This document shows positions 55,084 through 64,000 of a DNA stretch of 64,000 nucleotides, in pieces. A program made the position numbers and the translations under genes. Each line of letters begins with the position of its first letter. The first letter of the stretch is position 1. The notes below the pieces were generated by a model that had not been told where the DNA came from, searched no databases, and saw nothing but the letters and a program-made list of their open reading frames with translations. Source of the stretch: Vibrio tapetis subsp. quintayensis (GTDB lineage Bacteria > Pseudomonadota > Gammaproteobacteria > Enterobacterales > Vibrionaceae); assembly GCF_030409945.1 (NCBI RefSeq), contig NZ_JAUFQV010000025.1, positions 1 through 64,000 on the forward strand. The letters run 5' to 3'.

Positions 55084-55467
55084 CTATGCTTGATAGAGTT
55101 CCAGCGGCAAGTCATCAGGGTCTTTGAAAAACGTAAATGCTTTTCCGGTGAATTCATCGACTCTGATTGCTTCTACCTCAATCCCTTTCGCTTCCAACTC
55201 ACGTTTAGTGTGTTCTACGTCATCAACCACAAAAGCCAAATGTCTCAGGCCTTGAGCTTCAGGAGTTGATGGCCGTATAGGCGCATTTGGAAAAGAAAAC
55301 AGTTCGATCTGGCTGCCATCGGGTAAAGCCAAATCCAGCTTATAAGATTTGCGAAGCGTTCTATAATTCTCGGCGATAACACGCAACCCTAGAATCTGGG
55401 TATAAAATGTCTTCGATCGTTGGTAGTCAGAGGCAATAATCGCGACGTGGTGAATTCGTTTAAACAT
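55084..55467 (-). CDS. VOC/glyoxalase-like protein (YaeR type)
   Basis: 127 residues, two beta-alpha-beta-beta-beta motifs: IHHVAIIASDYQRSKTFYTQ, GLRHLAFVVDDVEHTKREL, ending FFKDPDDLPLELYQA. Metal-ligand His and Glu residues are at the usual places. It belongs to the small YaeR group of unknown substrate. Separated from the LysR gene on the same strand by 39 bases. Confidence 0.88.
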   Translation of the reverse strand: MFKRIHHVAIIASDYQRSKTFYTQILGLRVIAENYRTLRKSYKLDLALPDGSQIELFSFPNAPIRPSTPEAQGLRHLAFVVDDVEHTKRELEAKGIEVEAIRVDEFTGKAFTFFKDPDDLPLELYQA

Positions 55468-55506
55468 AGTGCGTATTGTCCTTTTATGTGTTTATTCCAG
55501 TGATAA

Positions 55507-56403
55507 TTATTCGCCAATTTCTTGCGTAATAAAATTTACAAAGCTTCGTACTGTCGCCGATACGTGTTTTCTACTGACATAAACAACGTAAATATAGATA
55601 GGTAATTTGGGTAACTCAGGAAAGAGCTCAATCAGCTCGCCGGTTTTTAGTTCGTCACTTAAGTTAAAAACGGGCATTCGAGTGATGCCTTGCCCTGATT
55701 TACACAATGCTAGTTCAAGCTGAGAGCTATTGGTAATAAACCTTTTTTTCACTTTTACTGTAACGCTATCGCCAGCTTGTGTTTCAAAAGCCCACTGGTC
55801 GTCATTTTTCGTCAGGCTATAACAAAGAGCATGATGGGATGATAAATCTTCTGGTCGCTGAGGTGTTCCGTACTTTTTAAGATAGGAGGGGGCGGCAATA
55901 GTGACGCTATGGGACTTCAACAGTTTCTTTGCAATTAAGCTTGAGTCATCGAGTTGCCGTCCTCCTCGAATAGACACATCATAGCCTTCTGCAACTAAAT
56001 CCACTTTACGGTCGCTTAGGTCTACCTCTAAATTGACTTCTGGATACATCTCGCTGTATTTGGCTATGATTGCTTTTAGGTGGGTCAGCCCAACGCTAGT
56101 CGGACAGGAAATTCTCAGATTGCCTTTTGGTTTGGCATGTTGCCCACTTAGTATCGCTTCCAGATCTTGTGTATCCGAAACGATTTGCTGGCAGTAATCA
56201 AAGTAGACTTGTCCTTCTGAGGTTAGCCTTAATGTTCGTGTGGTTCGGTTGAGTAAACGAAGATTAAGACGAGCTTCGAGCTTACCCACTTCCTTGCTAA
56301 TGTACGAAGTCGAAAACCCGGTGCTTTCTGCCGCTTTAGTAAAGCTTCCCTTCCTAACGACTTCAGTAAACACCGTCATTCCATCAAATAGCTGAGTATC
56401 CAT
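55507..56403 (-). CDS. LysR-family regulator
   Basis: 298 residues. N-terminal winged helix (FTEVVRKGSFTKAAESTGFS; RLNLRLLNRTTRTLRLT) and a C-terminal effector domain (KGNLRISCPTSVGLTHLKAI). Divergent from the FMN reductase gene with a 136-base spacer, so it probably controls it. Possibly cotranscribed with the VOC gene downstream. Effector unknown. Confidence 0.93.
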   Translation of the reverse strand: MDTQLFDGMTVFTEVVRKGSFTKAAESTGFSTSYISKEVGKLEARLNLRLLNRTTRTLRLTSEGQVYFDYCQQIVSDTQDLEAILSGQHAKPKGNLRISCPTSVGLTHLKAIIAKYSEMYPEVNLEVDLSDRKVDLVAEGYDVSIRGGRQLDDSSLIAKKLLKSHSVTIAAPSYLKKYGTPQRPEDLSSHHALCYSLTKNDDQWAFETQAGDSVTVKVKKRFITNSSQLELALCKSGQGITRMPVFNLSDELKTGELIELFPELPKLPIYIYVVYVSRKHVSATVRSFVNFITQEIGE

Positions 56404-56539
56404 ACTCCACCTTACTCATAATTTCTGTTGAGTTAATTTATCCTATTACCCCTCAAATGGAAATAATAAATCCACGAATAGCGACTTAATAAACAATTGT
56501 TTCCAAACTATAGTAAGTACAACTATCAAGGAGAAATGA

Positions 56540-57067
56540 ATGAAAATTATTGCGTTTTCTGCTTCAAGCAGCCGAGAGTCGATCAATAAAAAACTTGTTA
56601 CTTATGCCGCGAGCCTAGTAGAAGGCGCAGATGTTGAGGTGATAGATATTAATGATTACGAGATGCCGTTATTTAGTGAAGACAGAGAAAAAGAACTCGG
56701 TCAGCCTGAATTGGCAAAAGCGTTTTTTGGCAAACTGGGTGAAGCCGATGGCATCATCATATCGTTCGCTGAACATAATGGTTCATACACGGCAGCATAT
56801 AAGAATTTGTTTGATTGGACTTCACGGGTAAACATGAAAGTGTTTCAAGACAAGCCGGTTGTCATGCTATCTACATCCCCCGGTCCTGGTGGCGCAAAGT
56901 CTGTATTAGGAGCCGCTACGGCATCGTCTCCCTATTTTGGAGCGAACCTTAAAGGCCAGCTTTCTATTTCTAGTTTTTATAATGTCTATGACGCGGAAAA
57001 TGGCGTGATCCACGATGACGCAATCGCATCCGAGTTGAAGACGGTTGTGAACGCTATCAACGTATAG
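56540..57067 (+). CDS. NADPH-dependent FMN reductase-like flavoprotein
   Basis: 175 residues, flavodoxin-like fold: KIIAFSASSSRESINKKLVT phosphate loop, ISFAEHNGSYTAAYKNLFDW, STSPGPGGAKS. The family reduces quinones, azo compounds or chromate. AGGAGA 6 bases before ATG. The MATE gene starts 8 bases after the stop, so the two are probably one transcript. Confidence 0.92.
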   Translation: MKIIAFSASSSRESINKKLVTYAASLVEGADVEVIDINDYEMPLFSEDREKELGQPELAKAFFGKLGEADGIIISFAEHNGSYTAAYKNLFDWTSRVNMKVFQDKPVVMLSTSPGPGGAKSVLGAATASSPYFGANLKGQLSISSFYNVYDAENGVIHDDAIASELKTVVNAINV

Positions 57068-57074
57068 GAAGTCG

Positions 57075-58493
57075 ATGATGTCAATAAACATGCTTGAAGG
57101 CTCGGTTACGCGCTCACTGACAACTATGGCAATGCCCGCCGCTTTCGGCATGTTGATGACATTTTTATTCCAGTTAGTCGATAGTTATTTTGTTGGCCAG
57201 TTAGGCACCAAAGAACTGGCTGCAATGAGCTATGCCTATCCTGCCTATATCTTAATCATTAGTTTGTTTATGGGGTGTTCTGCCGGGGTTTCTGCCGTTG
57301 TCGGTGGTTTTCTGGGGAAAGGGGACTCGAAAAAAGCAAATCAAGCCACCATGATTGCGTTACTTACTTTTATGGTTTTGGCCATGCTTTTAGGGCTAGC
57401 GGGTGTGGCAACCGCAGATCAGGTATTTAGGTTACTCGGCACACCTGAAGACAGCTTGGAATTGGTTAAAAGCTACATGCTTCCTTTGTATGTGGGCATG
57501 TTCGCTTTAGTCGGCGGGTTAATTGCGAATTCGGTGTTAATGGCTAAAGGCATTATGCTAAAACCAACGTTAGTCATGGCGGCTGGTGGTGTAATCAATC
57601 TAGTTTTTGACTATCTATTGATATTTGGTGTCGGTCCTTTTCCTGCATTGGCACTTAACGGGGCTGCGTTGGCGACGGTGATTTCTTGGAGTTGTATTCT
57701 ATTGTTAATGATTGCCTTGTTAATTAAGGAAAAGTTAATAACGCTTTCTGGGGGCGATCAATGGAGCCACTCGTTAAAGGTATTAAAAAAGATAATGACG
57801 ATGGCATCGCCAGCAATCGCAGCACAGCTTTTGAATCCTATTGCCATTGCGTTTGTAACTCGGGCAATTTCTAGTCATGGCGACAATGCGGTGGCGGCTT
57901 TTGGTATTGTCACTCGGATGGAATCATTGGTGCTCACAGGGATTTTAGCCTTAAGTGTCATCTTGACCTCGTTTATGGCGCAAAACTTTGGTGCTAACCG
58001 GCAGCAACGGATTGATAATGCCATTGCTACTTCCGGTAGAATGACCGTTTACTGGGGAATGGCTTTTTACATCATAATGATAATGAGCGCATCATCTTTG
58101 ATGCACTTCTTTACCGACAATGATCAAGTTATTCAATACGGTCAACAATACTTTATGATCGTTGGCTTTTCTTTTCCTGCTTTTGGGTTGGCTCTCATTA
58201 CAACGTCACTTTTTAACGGTGTAGAGCAGCCAAAACAGTCACTCAAAATTATTCTATTTAGAGCCATTGGGTTAACGATTCCTTTGGTGCTGATTGCTAA
58301 CCAGTTCGGAGTGGTGTTTATTTGGGTAGCGCTGGCGGTTTCAAATGTTATCGCAGCATGGTACGCAGGAAAACAGTTGAATAGATGGTTGGTTGAGAGA
58401 AATTCAAGTTTAACCAAGCAAAAGCCAATTGATGATTATCTTGCCGACTTTCGTTGGTTACGCTTCCAAGTGAGTAAAAAATTTAACGGCTGA
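57075..58493 (+). CDS. MATE-family multidrug efflux pump
   Basis: 472 residues with twelve spans in two halves (AMPAAFGMLMTFLFQLVDSY near the N-terminus; ASPAIAAQLLNPIAIAFVTR at the start of the second half). The family exports cationic drugs with Na+ or H+. AGGAAG lies before ATG 57075; a second ATG is one codon later. Downstream of an FMN reductase and flanked by two LysR regulators; in this setting the pump may remove toxic redox-active compounds. Substrate not determinable. Confidence 0.94.
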   Translation: MMSINMLEGSVTRSLTTMAMPAAFGMLMTFLFQLVDSYFVGQLGTKELAAMSYAYPAYILIISLFMGCSAGVSAVVGGFLGKGDSKKANQATMIALLTFMVLAMLLGLAGVATADQVFRLLGTPEDSLELVKSYMLPLYVGMFALVGGLIANSVLMAKGIMLKPTLVMAAGGVINLVFDYLLIFGVGPFPALALNGAALATVISWSCILLLMIALLIKEKLITLSGGDQWSHSLKVLKKIMTMASPAIAAQLLNPIAIAFVTRAISSHGDNAVAAFGIVTRMESLVLTGILALSVILTSFMAQNFGANRQQRIDNAIATSGRMTVYWGMAFYIIMIMSASSLMHFFTDNDQVIQYGQQYFMIVGFSFPAFGLALITTSLFNGVEQPKQSLKIILFRAIGLTIPLVLIANQFGVVFIWVALAVSNVIAAWYAGKQLNRWLVERNSSLTKQKPIDDYLADFRWLRFQVSKKFNG

Positions 58494-58508
58494 TGGTGTC
58501 GAGAGCTC

Positions 58509-59420
58509 TTATATTTTTAGGTTCTCTACGACAAAGTCAATAAACACTCTAAGCCTTGCAGGCATGTACTTCGTTTGTGCATATTGAAGAGCGATAGCGC
58601 CATGATAGTTACTTTTGATAGTCCAATCGGCTAGAACTTCAACGACACTGCCTTCGGACAATGCATCTTTGATCACAAAATCGTGAAAAATACCAATACC
58701 TAAACCGCTTTTTACTCCGCTTAGCCTCATTTGAGAATGGTTAACCGCATAACGCCCAGACACCGCGATGGTGTGAAAGTCGTCGTCCTTTAGAAAATCC
58801 CAAATGTTGTCGCGGTTTGTTTCTGCCAAATACAAACAATCATGGTTGATGAGTTCGTTTGGTGTATTAGGTTGACCTTTGGACGCAATATATTCAGGGC
58901 TAGCACACAGTACCAAGTTGGTTTTTGCTATTTCTTTTGATACTAAATTCTCATCGGGTTTGTCAGTTAACCTGAACGCGATGTCGATATTGTGCTTGAA
59001 GATATCTATCGCACCATCGGCGGCTCGAAGTTGTAGCTGGATCTCTGGGTATTTAGAAAGAAAAGGCAAAACAAACGGTTGCAGAACTGAATTCAAAAAT
59101 GCCTCAGGCGCGGCGACCGTTAATGCGCCGGACGGCTCGGTGTGATCCGATGTTGAGATGTCGACGGCTTGCTGCGCCGCATTTACCATTACAACGCTCT
59201 GATCATACACTTTTTGCCCAGCTTGAGTGATGATGAGTTTGCGCGTTGTACGTTCCAACAGCTTAACGGACAGGGCTTTTTCTAACCGCGTAATGAGTTT
59301 ACTTAGCGCTGAGGGCGTCACGTTCAATTTTCGCGCAGCAGCGGTGAAACTCCCTTCGTTTACGACTAAGATAAATGAAGCTAAGTCGGGTAGTAGCGCA
59401 ATTAATTTTTGGTTTAGCAT
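58509..59420 (-). CDS. LysR-family regulator
   Basis: 303 residues: winged helix VNEGSFTAAARKLNVTPSAL and TRLEKALSVKLLERTTRKL, then an effector domain (GALTVAAPEAFLNSVLQPFV). Convergent with the MATE gene and divergent from kbl (190-base spacer), so it could regulate kbl-tdh or itself. Effector unknown. Its end lies 15 bases from the MATE gene end. Confidence 0.93.
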   Translation of the reverse strand: MLNQKLIALLPDLASFILVVNEGSFTAAARKLNVTPSALSKLITRLEKALSVKLLERTTRKLIITQAGQKVYDQSVVMVNAAQQAVDISTSDHTEPSGALTVAAPEAFLNSVLQPFVLPFLSKYPEIQLQLRAADGAIDIFKHNIDIAFRLTDKPDENLVSKEIAKTNLVLCASPEYIASKGQPNTPNELINHDCLYLAETNRDNIWDFLKDDDFHTIAVSGRYAVNHSQMRLSGVKSGLGIGIFHDFVIKDALSEGSVVEVLADWTIKSNYHGAIALQYAQTKYMPARLRVFIDFVVENLKI

Positions 59421-59611
59421 CTATTTGTGCCTGTCATTCACTAATGTTTTTCCATGATAAGGCATTATCCTTTTCATTGGGATACTTTATTATCAAATGA
59501 ATGATTTCAAGCGGCTGATTTTCCCACCTAAAATGTGTGCGTAATTAGTCGTTTTCCCTACAAGGTCGGCTTTGAAACGACCCACTTAGAATAATTAGGA
59601 AGGATAGACCT

Positions 59612-60808
59612 ATGTCTTCTGCATTTTATAATCAGATCCAAGACCAAATTACTGAAGTCAAATCGGAAGGTTTGTATAAGTCTGAGCGTATCATTACTTC
59701 GGCGCAAAAAGCGGCAGTAAAAATCTCTACAGGCGAAGAAGTACTTAACTTCTGTGCAAATAACTACTTAGGCCTTGCGAACCACCCAGCACTTATCGAA
59801 GCCGCTAAGCAGGGCATGGATGAGCACGGATTTGGTATGGCATCGGTACGTTTTATCTGTGGCACTCAAGATTCTCACAAAGAGCTAGAAGACAAGCTTT
59901 CAACATTCTTGGGTAAAGAAGACACGATCCTTTACACATCTTGCTTTGATGCAAATGCTGGCCTATTTGAAACGATTCTAGGCAAAGAAGACGCTATCAT
60001 TTCTGATGCACTGAACCATGCTTCTATCATCGATGGCGTACGCCTTTGTAAAGCAATGCGTTTCCGTTATTCAAATAACAACATGGAAGAGCTAGAACAG
60101 CAACTTATCGCAGCGAAAGAAGCGGGTGCTCGCCATACTTTGATTGTTACCGATGGCGTATTCTCAATGGACGGAGTAGTCGCGAACCTTCCTGCTATCT
60201 GCGACCTTGCAGACCAATACGACGCTCTAGTCATGGTTGATGATTCACATGCAGTTGGCTTTATGGGGCCAAATGGCGCGGGTACTCATGAATTTCATGA
60301 CGTTGTAGACCGTATTGACATCATCACTGGCACCTTGGGTAAAGCAATGGGTGGCGCGTCAGGTGGTTACACTTCTGGTAAAAAAGAAGTAATCGACTGG
60401 TTGCGTCAGCGTTCGCGTCCTTACTTGTTCTCTAACTCGGTGGCTCCTGCAATCGTATCTGCATCTATCCGCGTTCTAGATCTATTGGCGGAAAGTGGCG
60501 ACCTACGAGATCACCTATGGGAAAACTCGGCGCATTTCCGTACTCGTATGGAAGCAGCTGGTTTTACTATGGGTGGTGCTGATCACGCTATCATTCCAAT
60601 CATGTTGGGCGACGCAAAAGTTGCGGCAGAATTTGCAGAGCGTGCTCTAGAGAAAGGCATTTACGTTGTTGGCTTCTCTTTCCCTGTTGTACCTAAAGGC
60701 CAAGCGCGTATTCGTACTCAAATGTCTGCAGCGCATAGTCGTGAACAGTTAGATAAAGCAATCGATGCATTTATCCAAGTTGGTAAAGACATGGAGATCA
60801 TCAAATAA
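59612..60808 (+). CDS. kbl: Glycine C-acetyltransferase (2-amino-3-ketobutyrate CoA ligase)
   Basis: 398-residue PLP enzyme: cleaves 2-amino-3-ketobutyrate with CoA into glycine and acetyl-CoA, second step of threonine catabolism. PLP lysine in [32 protein letters not shown], and the start [20 protein letters not shown] match the family exactly. Ribosome site AGGAAGG 9 bases before ATG. The stop overlaps the tdh start by one base (TAATG). Confidence 0.97.
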   Translation: MSSAFYNQIQDQITEVKSEGLYKSERIITSAQKAAVKISTGEEVLNFCANNYLGLANHPALIEAAKQGMDEHGFGMASVRFICGTQDSHKELEDKLSTFLGKEDTILYTSCFDANAGLFETILGKEDAIISDALNHASIIDGVRLCKAMRFRYSNNNMEELEQQLIAAKEAGARHTLIVTDGVFSMDGVVANLPAICDLADQYDALVMVDDSHAVGFMGPNGAGTHEFHDVVDRIDIITGTLGKAMGGASGGYTSGKKEVIDWLRQRSRPYLFSNSVAPAIVSASIRVLDLLAESGDLRDHLWENSAHFRTRMEAAGFTMGGADHAIIPIMLGDAKVAAEFAERALEKGIYVVGFSFPVVPKGQARIRTQMSAAHSREQLDKAIDAFIQVGKDMEIIK

Positions 60809-61839
60809 TGAAAATCAAAGCACTGTCTAAGCTTAAGCCTGAAGAAGGCATCTGGATGAACGAAGTCGATATGCCAGAAGTAGGGCATAACGACATTCTT
60901 ATCAAGATTAAGAAAACCGCAATTTGTGGTACTGACGTCCATATTTACAACTGGGACGAATGGTCACAAAAAACCATTCCAGTACCTATGGTTGTTGGTC
61001 ACGAATACGTAGGTGAAGTTGTTGGTATGGGCCAAGAGGTTCGTGGCTTTACCGTTGGCGACCGTGTTTCTGGTGAAGGCCACATTACTTGTGGTCACTG
61101 CCGCAACTGTCGTGGTGGACGTACTCATTTATGCCGCAACACAACGGGTGTTGGCGTAAACCGTACTGGCGCGTTTTCTGAATACTTAGTGATTCCTGCG
61201 TTTAACGCATTTAAAATCCCCACTGAGATCTCTGATGATCTAGCGTCGATCTTTGACCCGTTTGGCAACGCAGTTCATACCGCATTGTCTTTCGACTTGG
61301 TCGGTGAAGACATTTTAATCACAGGGGCAGGACCAATCGGCATTATGGCTGCAGCCGTTGCTAAGCACGTTGGTGCTCGTCATGTTGTTATCACAGACGT
61401 AAACGAATATCGCCTAGATCTTGCTCGTAAAATGGGTGTGACCAGAGCGGTAAACGTGATGGAAGAAAAACTTGAAGACGTGATGGCAGAGCTCGGCATG
61501 ACTGAAGGTTTTGATGTGGGCATGGAAATGTCTGGTAACCCATCAGCGTTCAATAGCATGTTAACGAACATGAATAATGGCGGTAAAATCGCGTTGCTCG
61601 GAATTCCACCATCGGATATGGGTATTGATTGGAACCAAGTGATCTTTAAAGGTCTTGTGATTAAAGGCATTTACGGTCGTGAAATGTTTGAAACTTGGTA
61701 CAAGATGGCAAGCTTGATTCAATCTGGTTTGGACTTAACGCCAATCATCACTCACCACTTTAAGGTTGATGACTTCCAAGCAGGTTTCGACGCAATGCGC
61801 AGCGGTTTGTCAGGTAAAGTTATTCTTGATTGGGAATAA
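60808..61839 (+). CDS. tdh: L-threonine 3-dehydrogenase
   Basis: 343 residues, zinc medium-chain dehydrogenase. Oxidises threonine to 2-amino-3-ketobutyrate for Kbl. Catalytic Cys in [19 protein letters not shown], structural zinc site [17 protein letters not shown] site [16 protein letters not shown]. Translationally coupled with kbl. The glycine formed can feed the glyA-gcv genes at the other end of the window. Confidence 0.97.
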   Translation: MKIKALSKLKPEEGIWMNEVDMPEVGHNDILIKIKKTAICGTDVHIYNWDEWSQKTIPVPMVVGHEYVGEVVGMGQEVRGFTVGDRVSGEGHITCGHCRNCRGGRTHLCRNTTGVGVNRTGAFSEYLVIPAFNAFKIPTEISDDLASIFDPFGNAVHTALSFDLVGEDILITGAGPIGIMAAAVAKHVGARHVVITDVNEYRLDLARKMGVTRAVNVMEEKLEDVMAELGMTEGFDVGMEMSGNPSAFNSMLTNMNNGGKIALLGIPPSDMGIDWNQVIFKGLVIKGIYGREMFETWYKMASLIQSGLDLTPIITHHFKVDDFQAGFDAMRSGLSGKVILDWE

Positions 61840-61880
61840 TCTAAATTAAATCCGAACAACGGATGACAAAGTGATTGAAT

Positions 61881-61915
61881 AAAATAGCCCCGAGAGTTCT
61901 TGGGGCTATTTTTTT
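61881..61915 (+). terminator. Terminator after tdh
   Basis: Stem AAAATAGCCCC / GGGGCTATTTT with a 10-base loop and T run. Confidence 0.92.
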
Positions 61916-62061
61916 GTCTGCCATTAATACAATAAATGGATTCAACCGTGATAACTACTTGCACGATTGTGATGCTGTCTGAACGTCTTATTCCCCTTAG
62001 CATTTGAAGGGAACCTGGTACACGGTTCAAGTAATTGATGGGAAAGTTAACCATAATCGAA

Positions 62062-62131
62062 TCAAATTATGATTTGAAAGTATTCTGTAAAGAAATCATA
62101 CTGTGATTTGAATAAGTTGTTTTTCAAATCA
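62062..62131. promoter_or_regulatory. Inverted TGATTTGA repeats upstream of fic
   Basis: TCAAATTATGATTTGA (62062-62077) is a perfect palindrome with 6-bp arms. TGATTTGA at 62104-62111 and TCAAATCA at 62124-62131 form a second, wider inverted pair. The last half-site overlaps the ribosome site AAGGA, 10 bases before the fic start: an operator-like arrangement, possibly for autoregulation. Confidence 0.6.
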
Positions 62132-62141
62132 AGGACTCGTT

Positions 62142-63242
62142 ATGTGGATCTGGAAGCAGGCAGACTGGCCTAACTTTAGTTGGGATAAAAACACCATCGA
62201 ACCGATGATAAGGCAAACTCGTCTGAATCAAGGGATCTTGCTGGGGAAAATGATGAGTCAGCCCCAAGATGAAAAGCAAAGCATGCTCGATACATTGCTT
62301 GCGAACATCGTTCATTCAAGTGCCATAGAAGGCGAAAAATTGAACGCTTTTTCTGTGCGTTCGTCCTTGGCTAACAAACTCGGCCTAATTGAAGAAAGAC
62401 CTTTCCCTACTACGCAGCAAACCGATGGACTCGCCGAGATTATGCTTGATGCGGTGAGCAACCTTGATACCCCGCTAACCCTTGAAAGAGTGCTTCACTG
62501 GCATGACAGATTGTTTCCTTCTGATTACACCATGTTCAACCCTGTTATTGGCGGTAAACTACGCGGAGATGCTCCGATGCAGGTGGTATCAGGCCGTATA
62601 GACAAACCTGTTGTTCATTTTGAAGCGCCAGGAAGAGACACTCTTGAGCAAGAGATAGCGTTATTCATACACTGGTTTAATCGCTCTAAAGATGACGTGT
62701 CTCTGGATCCATTACTAAGAGCCGCGATTACCCACTTATGGTTTGTGACGCTGCACCCGTTAGATGATGGTAATGGCCGCATCACACGTTTGCTTACCGA
62801 TCTGGCATTGGCACAAGCTGAGCAACAATCTGTTCGGTTCTACGCCATGTCTGTGGGCATACTTGCAAATCGTAAAAGTTATTATGAAACCTTGGAGCAA
62901 ACGCAAAAGGGAGGGGTAGATATTACCATCTGGATTGAGTGGTTTCTGAAAACGTTAAACGAGACATTTGATGAAGTATTAAAAGAGATAGAACAGACCG
63001 TTTTCAAAACCAATTTTTGGCGTCACGTTGATCAAACCCAGTTAACTGCCGAGCAGGTTAAAGTGTTAAACCGAATGCTAGATGGAGATTTCTCAGGAGG
63101 GATCAACACTTCTCAGTACCACAAAGTAGCGAAAGTGAGCAAACCTACGGCGACTCGGCACTTGGCTGCGTTGGTAAAGCTAGGTTGTTTAGAGAAATCG
63201 GGCTCAGGAGGGAGGAGTACCCGTTACCTATTGGCTCGCTAA
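62142..63242 (+). CDS. Fic-domain protein with C-terminal winged helix
   Basis: 366 residues. Inhibitory helix motif SSAIEGE near residue 58 (class II, N-terminal to the Fic core); catalytic loop HPLDDGNGRITR (HxFx[D/E]GNGxxR form with Leu for Phe) near 206. C-terminal DNA-binding-like wHTH (YHKVAKVSKPTATRHLAALV; CLEKSGSGGRSTRYLLAR). Fic enzymes transfer AMP to proteins; the inhibitory motif keeps it off. It is intact. The promoter carries inverted repeats that the winged helix may bind. No toxin-antitoxin partner is adjacent. Confidence 0.93.
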   Translation: MWIWKQADWPNFSWDKNTIEPMIRQTRLNQGILLGKMMSQPQDEKQSMLDTLLANIVHSSAIEGEKLNAFSVRSSLANKLGLIEERPFPTTQQTDGLAEIMLDAVSNLDTPLTLERVLHWHDRLFPSDYTMFNPVIGGKLRGDAPMQVVSGRIDKPVVHFEAPGRDTLEQEIALFIHWFNRSKDDVSLDPLLRAAITHLWFVTLHPLDDGNGRITRLLTDLALAQAEQQSVRFYAMSVGILANRKSYYETLEQTQKGGVDITIWIEWFLKTLNETFDEVLKEIEQTVFKTNFWRHVDQTQLTAEQVKVLNRMLDGDFSGGINTSQYHKVAKVSKPTATRHLAALVKLGCLEKSGSGGRSTRYLLAR

Positions 63243-63403
63243 TCAAGCTTTCGGTCATATCTTCGGACCCAATGTGACATAAGAACTACCTATAACGACA
63301 ATCTCGCGACAAATTCTAGATATATTGCATCCACCTTATTTTGTACAGTGTTCATTAAGTTAACACGCCAATGACACAACTGTAATTCATTAAGGAAAAT
63401 ACA

Positions 63404-64000
63404 ATGAACTTGAAAAAAACAACGCTTGTAATCTCTTGCCTAAGCGCGATAACTGTGGGGTCGGCATTCGCTGATGCTAATACAACATATATACGCAATG
63501 GCAACATCTATACAAATGAAGGCGCTTGGTTTGTAGAAGTGGGCGGGGCGAAGTCTAGTGAGTTTTACGACGGCCAAGACAAAACCGCAGGATTCTTGCT
63601 AAATGGTGGCTACCATGGTGAAGACTTCAATATTGATGCAGCAGGGATCAACTACCGCTTTTATAGCACTCAAAGCCAAATATTCCAACTAAGCACGTTT
63701 GTTGCACCAGGCGGATTAGGTTACAGCGCAGATGATGCATCAAGCTTGAAAGGAATGGATAAGCGTAAAATGAGCCTAGATTTGGGGCTTAACCTGGATG
63801 TTGTAATGGGAGATGGCACGATTTCGACCTCTATTCGTCGAGATGTAACCGGCGCTTCCAAAGGACTTCAGTCGAGCTTGGCTTACTACCACCCATTTGC
63901 AATGGGCAGTGTAGACTTCGTTCCGTTTGTAGGCTTAAGTTACGCAGACAGTAAGTATGTTGATTACTACTATGGCGTTAAAGCGTCAGAAAAAACAGCA
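63404..64000 (+). CDS. MipA/OmpV-family outer-membrane protein, cut by window edge
   Basis: 199 residues visible, continues beyond the window. Begins MNLKKTTLVISCLSAITVGS AFA (signal peptide), then NEGAWFVEVGGAKSSEF, AAGINYRFYSTQSQIFQLS, DKRKMSLDLGLNLDV, FVGLSYADSKYVDYYYGV: alternating strands of an OmpV/MipA beta-barrel. AAGGA 8 bases before ATG 63404. OmpV-type proteins respond to salinity in vibrios. The C-terminal barrel strands are not visible. Confidence 0.88.
   Translation, partial: MNLKKTTLVISCLSAITVGSAFADANTTYIRNGNIYTNEGAWFVEVGGAKSSEFYDGQDKTAGFLLNGGYHGEDFNIDAAGINYRFYSTQSQIFQLSTFVAPGGLGYSADDASSLKGMDKRKMSLDLGLNLDVVMGDGTISTSIRRDVTGASKGLQSSLAYYHPFAMGSVDFVPFVGLSYADSKYVDYYYGVKASEKTA

Noticed and set aside
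61994..62030. Short hairpins CCCTT...AAGGG and GAACC...GGTTC
   Set aside because: Five-base arms only, with no clear function; not distinct from chance.
1..64000. tRNA, rRNA, CRISPR, insertion sequence or prophage genes
   Set aside because: No cloverleaf, spacer array, transposase or phage structural gene was recognised anywhere in the window.

Overview
The window looks like a gammaproteobacterial chromosome of the Vibrio type, probably the second chromosome. It carries a glyA-gcvH-gcvP operon divergent from a cupin regulator and gcvT, a LuxT/SwrT-type TetR regulator, GlyGly-CTERM serine proteases, DUF3541, a YfcZ-type protein, CheV, and many c-di-GMP and sensory genes. Organism and replicon are inferred from gene content and order. 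No rRNA, tRNA, CRISPR array, insertion sequence or origin was recognised.

Layout. 1-2 kb: the C-terminal part of an SMC-like ATPase with an in-frame stop just ahead of it, a possible 35-residue membrane peptide, a terminator and a three-copy 18-bp repeat. 2-9 kb: the glycine cleavage and serine hydroxymethyltransferase locus, with repeated operator-like motifs and PurR-like boxes. 9-14 kb: two secreted trypsin-like proteases with GlyGly-CTERM tails, then a DUF3015/DUF4105 envelope pair. 14-20 kb: ygbA under an NsrR-like palindrome, an EamA exporter with a divergent AraC regulator, pyrC, and a MOSC-ferredoxin reductase fusion. 20-28 kb: a chemoreceptor, nadE divergent from a nadD-like gene, an acyltransferase, a 20-residue leucine-rich repeat protein and small envelope proteins. 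28-32 kb: a 540-bp region with a CRP-like site and coding remnants, luxT, an iron alcohol dehydrogenase, cheV and ppiC.

32-48 kb is rich in signalling genes. It has a 1057-residue receptor with double sensory input and an HD-GYP output, and then a tight four-gene operon: a PhnD-like binding protein, a membrane histidine kinase, a response regulator with a degenerate HD-GYP domain, and a second, soluble histidine kinase. An MscS channel, a GNAT enzyme, a MASE1-CHASE hybrid kinase and a DUF218 protein follow. The four-gene operon is my best candidate for an under-described system.

48-64 kb: a DHH phosphoesterase, a NUDIX hydrolase, an AraC-AzlCD amino-acid export unit, a second-type peptide deformylase, YbjQ, a PHP phosphatase, a glyoxalase-like protein, and two LysR regulators around an FMN reductase-MATE pair. 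These are followed by kbl-tdh (threonine to glycine, linking to the gcv/glyA genes at the other end), a Fic AMPylator with a C-terminal winged helix and striking inverted repeats in its promoter, and the start of an OmpV/MipA outer-membrane protein cut by the window edge.
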